Shown one piece after another: positions 34,768 to 43,346 of a DNA stretch of 64,000 bases. Every line of letters begins with the position of its first letter. Position 1 is the first letter of the stretch. Both the position numbers and the translations under genes were made by a program. The stretch covers positions 372,001-436,000 of the forward strand of contig JAIWND010000016.1 of NCBI GenBank assembly GCA_025330725.1, written 5' to 3'. The notes beneath the pieces are model-generated. The model was not told the DNA's origin. It saw nothing but the letters and a program-made list of their open reading frames with translations, and ran no database searches. The stretch is from Chlamydoabsidia padenii (lineage: Eukaryota > Mucoromycota > Mucoromycetes > Mucorales > Cunninghamellaceae).

Positions 34768-34965
34768 CTTTTTTTTAACAAAAGTCAGGTTCAAACGATC
34801 TTGATGCTATACTGCTCCATACAGTGGACTTGGTATATTGACCATTATATAAAGTTTGTTGGAAATAGGCTATAATGTCTACATCGCCAATTTAATCATT
34901 AGCATCACTTGTCCATTAAGGCAGTTGAGCCTTTCCAAATCTTAGTAGAGGCAGGCGGGATCTGA
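34768..34965 (+). repeat. Dispersed repeat, copy B (SINE-like)
   Basis: Reads gatcttgatgctatactgct, ccatacagtggacttggtat, aaagtttgttggaaataggc, catcacttgtccattaaggc, agttgagcc and ends ggcgggatctgaaaaag. The last 55 bp resemble a decayed tRNA half: a D-arm-like ccattaaggcagttgagcc and a T-arm-like gcgggatctgaaa. Confidence 0.6.
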
Positions 34966-34985
34966 AAAAGTACGAAAAGGAACCA

Positions 34986-35175
34986 GACTTTTTTTTTTCT
35001 TGCAAAGGACAGGTAAAAGTCATCGCAAGTCTGAACTGACCGGCACAAGGGTCTTGCTACATTGATCATTATGTAAACTTTGTTGGAAATAGACTATAAT
35101 GTCCACATCGCCACTTTAATCATTAGCATCCGTGGACAATTGGAGCAAATAGAGCTCTTACCAAAATCCCGTGCG
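34986..35175 (+). repeat. Dispersed repeat, copy C (SINE-like)
   Basis: Second direct copy about 215 bp after copy B; shares aaactttgttggaaatagac, tataatgtccacatcgccac and tttaatcattagcatc with copy B almost base for base. Confidence 0.6.
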
Positions 35176-35344
35176 CCTGGCAATTCCCCAATAGAGATCA
35201 AATCATTTTCCAGACTAAAAGTAAAAAACTATAAGAATGGATTTGATGTGGATCCTTCCAATACCATTTGGAGACATCCCTGAAAGGGGACGGTTTCACT
35301 TTTTTCACGTCTTCCCTTGTGGACCGTTTCCGCAAAGAGCGGGT

Positions 35345-35520
35345 TTCAAACCACGCTTACCCTATGATTCCTTGTAAGAGCTCTACCGTCTCAATGGACA
35401 ATGGATTCTCATCAATAAATGGGCCATGGGCATTGCTTAGCCTATTTACAACAAACTTTACATAAAACACCAAGCGCCAAGTCCCTTGTATGGAGCTGTA
35501 CAGGCTTGCAGACTTTTTTT
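35345..35520 (-). repeat. Dispersed repeat, copy D (SINE-like)
   Basis: Inverted relative to B and C. On the minus strand it ends with ccattgagacggtagagctc, ttacaaggaatcatagggta and agcgtggtttgaaacccgct, which is tRNA-like: a D-arm with GGTAGAGC (A box) and a T-arm GTGGTTTGAAACCCGC (B box). The acceptor ends do not pair, so it is not an intact tRNA gene. Confidence 0.6.
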
Positions 35521-37090
35521 CTTTTTCTTTTTACCTCCCATGTCTAAAAAAGGAGAGTATCAGGCCTCACCTCGTTATCTCAAACCGATGCCAGTAAACC
35601 GAGTGTGTACTTTTATGATGTATTCTCAGTAAAAAGTCAAGCTTTCAGGCATTCATTTCAATCGAACCAAGTTTAAGGTCATATGTACCTGTCATTCTTT
35701 TTGCATTGACAATGTCAAAAGAGCTTAACGAAAGTCTAGCTCTGTCTTTTTTGTTACTTATCATGCTAAAAGGGTGATAGGAGAAGAAAAGAAATGGAGA
35801 AAATATTGTAGTAAAAGACTAGTTTCTCAATCAGAGGCTGTGTTTGTCAAACACGCTTCATGATAATGATATGTGATCCCAATGTCATGTCGTTCAGTAC
35901 CATTCATTCCTATCATATGTATGAGGCCATCAGACAATCAACTAATTAATACTTTTTCGCTTATTACAAAGGCCTATGTACACAAAGTGCTTGATATGAT
36001 TTTTTTTATTACATCCAGAGTCATTTCTATACTATATCTACAGCTATGTCTATACTATAGTGAGAAGAAGAGGGTGATAAAAAGAGAGCCTAAATTATGT
36101 GAGTGAAGAAGGAATGAGAGATAAAGAATGTCAGAGACCGTCACCACTTTTGTTCATCGTCCAATCCAACCCAATGTTAAAGAGTGAGCCGCTCGTTTCT
36201 TTCCTATTGTCTGATCATCTAATCCTACTGAATAAAGACATATTTAGCTGATCATTTTACTTTTCCCAGATCTATCGAGGCGGAGTTTTGTTAGGACATT
36301 CATGCAAAGTGGATGAGTTCTCATAATGAGACAGTTGATGATTTGTACCCAGTTTGACCGTGCGCCCGGCCATAGGCGTCGATTCAGGTAAATAGATGAT
36401 CAGTCGCCCAAGTTGTTGCTTACGTTTGCTGTTATTTGGGTCACATATTCACCTAGACAGAAAGAAAAAGAGAGATAGAGAGAGAAGAGAAGCATTAGTA
36501 TCAGAGCCTTGATGAAGTTGTTGACTCAAAAGAGAAAGACCCATTTTACAGCATCTCCTCTTTTATTTTTTTTTCCTGTTGTTTGATTGCTTTACCTTTT
36601 CTACTAGTTTGTCCATCACCAGTACATAGTCCATACACTAGGAATTAGTATGTATCAATTCTACCTAAACCTGAAGAAAGACGAAGAGAGAAGCAAAAGT
36701 ATTAGTGTCAAAGTCTTGATGAAGGGTGCAGACAGTTTCACATTACCATCCTCTTTCTCTCCGTTAGAGATTCATCGCCGTTAGTCAAATATACCCCATT
36801 ACCACAGAGTCAGTTGTTTCGTCACCGCTTTTGTCCATCTTCGCCTATCCGTTCCCAACCATCGTGAGTTTCATATTTGTGCCGAAGTTGTATATTCGTT
36901 GCAAGTGGTGCTAGTTGGCGAAAGTTGGCTTGTAATCAGTAGTTTTTCAATCCCTCGTCAATGATACAGTACAGTCATAATGCCATGTTAAAGGTGAGTA
37001 AATGAGAGGAAGAAGAGAAAGGAGGGAAGAGGAAGAAAGAAGAAGATTAAAGTGGCACGACGCCTCTAAAAAACAAATCGTTTGTCCCTC
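35521..37090. other. Non-coding accessory DNA with diverged duplications
   Basis: No supported gene. Two diverged direct copies are visible: aagcattagtatcagagcct at 36490..36509 against aagtattagtgtcaaagtct at 36697..36716, both followed by tgatgaag, and cgtcaccacttttgttcatc at 36138..36157 against cgtcaccgcttttgtccatc at 36820..36839. These suggest a duplicated block of several hundred bases that has drifted. Confidence 0.4.
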
Positions 37091-37091
37091 T

Positions 37092-37728
37092 CTCTTTTGT
37101 TACCCACTTTTATCCCCCGACTTTGTTACCCACCCACTTTTTGTTACCACCCACTTTTGTTACCCACTCACTTTTGTTACCCACTTTTATCCCCCGACTT
37201 TGTTACCCACCCACTTTTTGTTACACACCCACTTTTTGTTACCCACTCACTTTTGTTACCCACTCACTTTTGTTACCCACCCACTTTTTGTTACCCACCC
37301 ACTTTTTGTTACCCACCCACTTTTTGTAACCCACTCACTTTTGTTACACACTCACTTTTGTTACACACCCACTTTTTGTTACCCACTCATTTTTGTTACC
37401 CACTCACTTTTGTTACACACCCACTTTTTGTTACCCACTTTTATCCCCCGACTTTGTTACCCACTCACTTTTGTTACCCACTCACTTTTGTTACCCACTC
37501 ACTTTTGTTACCCACTTTTATCCCCCGACTTTGTTACCCACCCACTTTTTGTTACCCACCCACTTTTGTTACCCACTCACTTTTGTTACCCACTCACTTT
37601 TGTTACCCACCCACTTTTGTTACCCACTCACTTTTGTTACCCACCCACTTTTGTTACCCACTCACTTTTGTTACCCACCCACTTTTGTTACCCACTCACA
37701 TTTGTTACCCACTCACTTTTGTTACAGC
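37092..37728 (+). repeat. 17/18-bp minisatellite
   Basis: About 35 copies of cactcacttttgttacc (17 bp) with an 18-bp variant cacccactttttgttacc and four interspersed longer units containing ttttatcccccgactttg. All three plus frames stay open for long distances, giving repeats like THSLLLP and HFCYPLT; this follows from the repeat and I do not take it as coding. Confidence 0.9.
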
Positions 37729-38166
37729 ATCATCTTCAAACAATAATGTCGAACCATATGATGATATATTGCTTATAGACCAGTACACCTTTGCATACGA
37801 TGCGAAAGGAAGCTCCACACCGTCCACCAACTTGGATACATCATTCTCCTCCACTATACACGAAACTTGATCACCGACTAGGCACACTGAAGCATCACAA
37901 TTAGGATCCGAAGCATCAATATATGGCTTACATTAATTGCCCAACACAGGCGGAATCACCAAGGGATTGTGACCCACCAGCTTACTATCAACAGCATTGA
38001 TCACACGATTAACTTTATGTTTGGGCGGTAATCAAGGTAGATCAGCAGTGTCACGATCCACATATCTTCGGTTCCACTTGCTTGTCACCAGCTTTGGAAA
38101 TCCTTCATCATCGATCAAGTAGCACTCAAAGACTTTGCAGCATGTATTGTAATCTTGAGTTATTGG
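37729..38166 (-). pseudogene. Decayed coding remnant of unknown family
   Basis: Minus-strand translation gives a believable protein broken by in-frame stops: CCKVFECYLIDDEGFPKLVT, SKWNRRYVDRDTADLP, then after a stop PKHKVNRVINAVDSKLVGHN and PLVIPPVLGN, and after a further break YIDASDPNCDASVCLVGDQV and EENDVSKLVDGVELPFASYA. I do not recognise it. Normal residue composition over 140 codons and the stop positions suggest an old gene or mobile-element fragment. Confidence 0.45.
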
Positions 38167-38541
38167 TGTTTAGAATAGATAGTTTTATTAGTAATTAGAT
38201 TATTAATTGATTGATCATTTCATGTTAAAAATAAAATGTATTAACTTTGATGTTTTAACAATAAAATGAATAACACTGATGGTGTTTTACTGTCACTCTG
38301 TGTATGATATAATGGTTTTGGTGATTAATTTATTGAAGGAAAAACAAAGGAAAGGGCTGGGACTCGGCGCACGGGTTGTGGAAAAGGAAATGTGGTCCTG
38401 TAATAGCTTGGTTAAATTAGAAGACAGTAAAGAATTGTGATCAAAGCATTGATTTATTAATAACGTCGTGGAGATATCTACACTAGCTAGTCTATAGGGG
38501 GGGGGAGGTCAGGGATAATAACAAATACTACTGTTATAATA
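38167..38541. other. AT-rich non-coding stretch
   Basis: AT-rich, with taataagtt-type repeats and two similar aataaaatg blocks (38227..38275). Nothing recognisable. Confidence 0.35.
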
Positions 38542-39382
38542 TCAAAGAAGCCAGTTCACCAATTGCAATCTTGTTTTGCTTAAATATGATGCGTTCGTCA
38601 ATAGCCGCCATAACAGGATTTTTGCCACCACTATATTAACGCTATCATGTCCTTTTTGATAGAAAGTTGTAGCCAAGTATACCAAAGCAATGTTTGCCCT
38701 TCCAACACAGCTTGTAGTTCTTCCACCATTTCCAAAGGACTGTACTAAAGAAGTACGCCAGAGATTCGTATCTTGCCAATCATTGTTGCTCTCCCGTTGC
38801 AAAGAGTGGGAATCATGGTCCGTCATTGTCACCCAAAGTAGGTGTTGGAGATAATCTTGTATTCCATATCGTTCCTTGCCATATTGCATAAAACATGTAA
38901 GCAACAGCCAAAAAGAAGTCAAAGCCTACAACCAGAAGAAATGTGATTAATAACCTTGTCTTTTCTTGTTTTTCTTCTTCTTCTTTACTTACTTCACGTA
39001 CCAGAACCAAAGAGAGATCACGAAACACCAGAGACAACAATTAAGGAAGAAAGCCCAACCATAATGCATAAAGACAAGCCTGCAAGAAGTGTGATTAGTA
39101 ACATTGTCTTTTCTTTTTCTTTTTTTTTTTCTTTACTTACAATAAAGTTCCCATAAAGATTGCACATCATGATCCATCCCCAAGAATCAAATGGAGCGCC
39201 GTTACTGGTGGCTAGTGCAACATGCCCGAGAATAGGTAGATCCACATTAATGCTTCAACATACCAGACATCCCGCTTTACCAGCACAACCCATTCGCGAG
39301 CAGATCCAGGTGTGGAACAGGACACGATGTCGCCTACGTCCTGCCACGGCAAAAAGGCTAGGCCTAATCGCTATTCTACACA
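38542..39382 (-). pseudogene. Multi-exon membrane-protein remnant downstream of the right repeat arm
   Basis: On the minus strand, frames joined by possible introns read DKLADFARRLPLCRIAIRPS, GAPFDSWGWIMMCNLYGNFI, then hydrophobic ACLYALWLGFLP with LSLVFRDLSLVLVRE, then LTFFLAVAYMFYAIWQGT, and a final part ending KTRLQLVNWLL (38542..38922). There are stops at two places (after KAGCLVC and within the hydrophobic part). The order Arg-Pro-Ser, Cys/His-rich patch, membrane helices, then HLLWVTMTDHDS is faintly like DHHC palmitoyltransferases, but the DHHC residues are not present in one frame, so I do not assign it. Confidence 0.35.
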
Positions 39383-39833
39383 AAGGTAGCCGCCTCGCAA
39401 AATCTGCCAACTTATCCATTTGATTACTAACAGGAGACTCCACATATCAGAGACAAAGAGGGAGCATAAACCTAGTGTAAATAATTAACAATTCAGTTAG
39501 AGTATAAAACAGTAACAACTTTGACAGAGTATCATTCAAGATGCATTGACTTACCTTTATGACCAGAATCATAGTAAGAGGGAGGAAGTCGTGAGATTAC
39601 AGGCATCACAAAACAGGTTTTTCATATAGATAGCCATTAGGTGATTCATGGATTACTTTCATGTGTGAAGGAATCCATCTTGTAATCATGGCCAGCAATA
39701 GGAATGAGTGCGGGGGACAACTTGTCTGTCAAGCACAGGTTCTTGAAGAGGGTTTTTGTTTGAAGGGGAGGTTTTTGTATAGGGTAGTTTAAACAAAAGA
39801 AACAAAAAAGAGAAAAGAGAAGGAAAGAAAGGA
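39383..39833 (-). repeat. Right arm of the ~450 bp inverted repeat
   Basis: Inverted copy of 32918..33366; the two arms are about 6.0 kb apart. Outside 39833 the sequences differ at once. Confidence 0.85.
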
Positions 39834-39895
39834 GTAATTTTAAAAAAAAATCGCGTTTTTATGGTTGGCGACATGGCTCTCTTTCCTCTCTTTCA

Positions 39896-39935
<40 letters not shown>

Positions 39936-40306
39936 GCCAGGTGTCTCTTCTTTCCGCCCTCCTCCTTCCACTTCCCGTATGTGTTCTACCGAGGGTTCTA
40001 ATCAAACATTAATGAAGATAGGTGTTCCATCGGGACTGTATCCGCTTTTTCTTTAAATTCATCCGGGATGTTATCGCAGCCTACCCCAAACTGCATTCCC
40101 CAGGGGACGGCAAGTTTTATCATTTCCAAAGACAAAAAGGGCTGACCACATGTACTAACTGACCGTTTGCTTTCTTTTCCTGTGTATCATTGCTTTTAAT
40201 CATTCCTTTAATCTATTTTTAAACGCCGTTTATTTTATTGTTAACTTTACTTATTTTAAAAAAACTAGTAACACTAATAACAGATATGTAAAACTAATAA
40301 CAAATA
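39834..40306. other. Spacer with a T37 tract
   Basis: Contains T37 (39898..39934) followed by ggccag, which resembles a long polypyrimidine tract before an intron acceptor, but no matching coding exon of a known family. No gene called. Confidence 0.35.
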
Positions 40307-42061
40307 TCAATTGTGGTGATGTTGGAGACTACAGGCACGTTTACGGTCGCGAGAAGATGAGAATATATGGTCGATGATAACAGGATTGATTCTTGGGGTG
40401 TGACGATTGAGAGATGGTAGGCTGAGAGATGGATTACAAATGCGACTGAAGACATCAAGCACAAGTATAACACGGGGTATATCTAACACCAATTTTGACG
40501 GATCATCCAATGATCTCGGTATCTGGACTGTGGTCAATTCACGCATAACATAGAGACCAGTTGCAGGCAAAATACAGAGATAGAATGTAATTGTGCGGCC
40601 AATCACCTGTATACCTAAAACACCTTCCTTATTTCGTTCATCGAGACCATTCTTGCAAAACATACCGATTCGTAATAGATCTTTGCAAACCAAATAATTG
40701 CTGTTCCCATGGTGCGCCGATTTCGCTTCTCCAAAGCCACAGTCCATGTTCCAATTCGAGCCAAGCACACGAGAGATACAAAGGTCAGGGCGGGTCGTCA
40801 AGAAGTCATCATTTTTCCGAGCATTCGAAGTAGCTTCATTTGTCCAGCGGAGATATGAGCCATTGTCTAGATCGTCAAACAGTCCAGAGAGAAATGGGTC
40901 GATGTACCGGGTTGTGAGTTCGTATTCGTTGATAGTTTCTTGAAGTGGCATACGAGGCAGCTTTCCAATCAAATTAAGGACACCTTTTCTAAACTTGCTT
41001 TGATGTGCCGGAAGATCCAAACCCAGGAGACGGACGACTGCTTGTTCGCGAGTAATTTCTTCGATGGTGAGATCTTCAAGAATACCAATCATGCCGGTCA
41101 TCGTTATCATGTCCATCCTAGGTCTCTTGATGGTGTATATATTGTCTATATGATCAATAGTGGCTTTGATGTTGTGTTGATCAAAATAAGGTTGTAGGTC
41201 GTTGGGATATTGATTGTGAGGCAAGAACAGTATAGAGATGGCGGCGAAAGCGAGATGAAGGTGATTTTCGAGAGGCAGTTTCCATTTGTGGGTACTAATC
41301 GACATCTGGACGTGGTGGAAGGCAACTGTCGCATCAAAGATATTTTTCACCATGAGATGATCATCGTGGCCTGGCGGCCGGAATGAGAGGTGTGCTGAGT
41401 CCAACAATTCACAATCAAGGCTGGAGTTAGACTGTCGTTTCGCACCTCGTTTTCCTTTTGTTAATGGCTGTGATAAGGACGACGATGATTGTGATGATGT
41501 TGATGCCGTTGGTGATGATGTTGATGCCGTTGGTGATGATGTTGATGCCGTTGGTGATGATGTTGATGTCGTTGGTGATGATGTTGATGCCGTTGGCGAT
41601 GATGTTGATGCCGTTGATGATGATAATAATAATAATGGTGGTAACGGGAGGCTCGTTATACTGCCGTTAGTATTTTCGATTTCTGCCGCTTGCTGCTGTG
41701 ATGATGGCGATAATGGTGGTGGTGAGATAGATTGTGGTGTTAACTGAGATGTTAATTGTGACGATTGCACTGATAACGTGTCGGAATGGTGATCAATATA
41801 ATGTGTCTTTAGCTCCACGACATTAGCATAATGGGCGACGCAGGCAGGGCAACCAATGTGCGTCGCGACGGTGGGATGATCAGTCGAGGTCTTCACAAAG
41901 GTGACATCTTCATTGTTGTAGCGCCGGACTCCAGTTCCTCCTTCTGGTAATTTAATGCCATGGTGCCGTAGATGATTTCGCACTGATTGTGATTTGGTAA
42001 ACAAAGTACGACATTCAAAACAACGATGTTCAATCCTAACAAGCATTGGCTCTTTGGACAT
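40307..42061 (-). CDS. Zinc-finger protein with a PD-(D/E)XK-like domain, unknown function
   Basis: Intronless coding part, 584 residues from the ATG at 42061 (an in-frame ATG at 42091 would add 10). I prefer 42061 because 42067..42142 has an intron-like shape (gtaagttaatt to cattttag), putting the longer start inside a 5' UTR intron. Two C2H2-like fingers at the N-terminus (RCFECRTLFTKSQSVRNHLR, GCPACVAHYANVVELKTHYI), then a Ser/Pro-rich linker with about six TASTSSP repeats, then about 370 residues of globular sequence. Near residues 425-450 RPDLCIS is followed by CGFGEAKSAHHG, an Asp then Glu-x-Lys arrangement, and later by VLGIQVIGRTITFYLCIL. That order fits PD-(D/E)XK nuclease folds. It resembles lineage-specific Mucoromycota protein families. 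No enzymatic role is shown. Confidence 0.7.
   Translation of the reverse strand: MSKEPMLVRIEHRCFECRTLFTKSQSVRNHLRHHGIKLPEGGTGVRRYNNEDVTFVKTSTDHPTVATHIGCPACVAHYANVVELKTHYIDHHSDTLSVQSSQLTSQLTPQSISPPPLSPSSQQQAAEIENTNGSITSLPLPPLLLLSSSTASTSSPTASTSSPTTSTSSPTASTSSPTASTSSPTASTSSQSSSSLSQPLTKGKRGAKRQSNSSLDCELLDSAHLSFRPPGHDDHLMVKNIFDATVAFHHVQMSISTHKWKLPLENHLHLAFAAISILFLPHNQYPNDLQPYFDQHNIKATIDHIDNIYTIKRPRMDMITMTGMIGILEDLTIEEITREQAVVRLLGLDLPAHQSKFRKGVLNLIGKLPRMPLQETINEYELTTRYIDPFLSGLFDDLDNGSYLRWTNEATSNARKNDDFLTTRPDLCISRVLGSNWNMDCGFGEAKSAHHGNSNYLVCKDLLRIGMFCKNGLDERNKEGVLGIQVIGRTITFYLCILPATGLYVMRELTTVQIPRSLDDPSKLVLDIPRVILVLDVFSRICNPSLSLPSLNRHTPRINPVIIDHIFSSSRDRKRACSLQHHHN
41493..41623 (-). repeat. 21-bp minisatellite inside the zinc-finger gene
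   Basis: About six copies of gttgatgccgttggtgatga t on the plus strand, giving TASTSSP on the coding strand. Preceded and followed by shorter Ser-coding GAT/GAC/AAT runs. Confidence 0.85.
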
Positions 42062-42240
42062 GGTAACTAAAATGTTCTGAGAGTTAGACAAAATAAAAAA
42101 GATTGAGATTACATAATTTATTAGGGAAAAAAATTAACTTACGTTGAATCAATGGATGTCGAAGGGTTTCTTTTCAAGTCAAATAATCGAAAGAGAAAGA
42201 GAGAGAAGAATTGTGGGGCCCCACAATCTTCAGAAAAGCT

Positions 42241-42254
42241 GGCGGAATTTAAAA
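42241..42254 (+). promoter_or_regulatory. Recurrent promoter-like motif in a divergent promoter
   Basis: GGCGGAATTTAAAA, 77 bp before the CinA-like start at 42331 and on the upstream side of the divergent zinc-finger gene. Confidence 0.4.
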
Positions 42255-42330
42255 AAGGGAACCCATTCCCACTTCAAAGGGAAAAAAACAAGTCTGGAGA
42301 TGAATTTCATTCTTTTTCTTTCTATTCTTC

Positions 42331-43346
42331 ATGACTAAATCCGTTTGGACAGCTTCATGTCTTATCATTGGTGATGAAATCTTGTCTGGAAAGACTCAAG
42401 ATACTAATTCACATAGCTTAGGTATTTATTAAACTAGTTGGATTGATTGTATTGACTGACTCTTCTTTTTTTGTTTTGTTTTATATAGCCCAGTTTCTTT
42501 TTGAACTTGGTATAGAATTAAAACGTATTGAAGTGGTCCCTGACGATGAACAAGCAATAGCTATAGCTACTAAACAACTCTCCGCAACACACGACTTTGT
42601 TTTTACTTCTGGTGGCATAGGTAAAGATATCATATTAATAGGGGGCCTCCATGTTGACATTTTACTTCTTTTTTTTTTTGCAGGACCGTAAAGTGCTCAC
42701 ACACACACACACACACACTATTCGTACTCTAATCCACCAAACTTTTATAACTTTGTATGTATACAGGACACATGATGACATTACTTACTCTTCAATAGCC
42801 AAAGCATTTGATCTGACTATGGAACTAGACAAGGAAACCTGGGGGAAAGTACAACAACTTCGACAACGGCAACAGACGTCAACAACTTCACCCTCCTCTT
42901 TGGATGGTTATAAACGAATGGCGACCTTCCCCTCGCCGAGCCAACAAATTCGATCTGATAAAAAACTCCCTATTCCAGTGGTGGTGGTCAACAACAATGT
43001 GTACATCTTACCTGGTATTCCTCGTCTCTTCCGAACCCTACTGCACTCGCCTCTGTCAGATCATCTTAAATCGAAAATCACCACATCATCATCACCGTTA
43101 CAACCCTTCCATCGACGTCAAGTCACTACTCGTCAATCTGAAACTCGTATTGCTCATGATTTGACTCAACTTCAACACAAGGTGCAGGCAGACGGAATTA
43201 AGATTGGAAGTTATCCGGCATGGAACGATGCGACAGGTGTCAAGGTTGTTATCAGTATTGTAGGCAAGGATCGCATCAAGGTGGATCAGGTGGCGAAACT
43301 GGTGGTGGATCAATTGGATGGGACTTTGGTTGAAGCAAAACTCTAA
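42331..43346 (+). CDS. CinA/MoaB-fold (MoCF-biosynthesis domain) protein
   Basis: Exons 42331..42421, 42489..42620, 42684..42687 (4 nt), 42767..43346; 268 residues. The molybdopterin-binding-like fold shows ASCLIIGDEILSGKTQDTNS at the start (the GDEILSG motif), KRIEVVPDDEQAI, and FVFTSGGIGPTHDDITYSSI, the GGxGPTxDD motif. That last motif exists only if the 4-nt exon is included: joining exon 2 straight to exon 4 shifts frame. Later VVNNNVYILPGIPRLFRTLL fits the family. The C-terminal half resembles the eukaryotic FAD-synthase-like or CinA-like proteins without a PAPS-reductase part. The exact reaction is uncertain. Confidence 0.87.
42684..42687 (+). other. 4-nt micro-exon
   Basis: GACC between acceptor ttttgcag (42676..42683) and donor gtaaag (42688). 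It supplies the middle of codons for Gly-Pro in SGGIGPTHDD. Confidence 0.75.

Noticed and set aside
35345..35420. Possible functional tRNA gene in repeat copy D
   Set aside because: D-arm and T-arm resemble a tRNA but acceptor halves do not pair and no clean anticodon arm is visible; treated as a SINE-like remnant.
37092..37728. CRISPR-like look of regular repeats
   Set aside because: Units are directly abutting without unique spacers, and this is eukaryotic DNA.
37002..37870. Long overlapping plus-strand frames (258 and 262 codons)
   Set aside because: Three frames are open at once across the 17/18-bp minisatellite; composition is dictated by the repeat.
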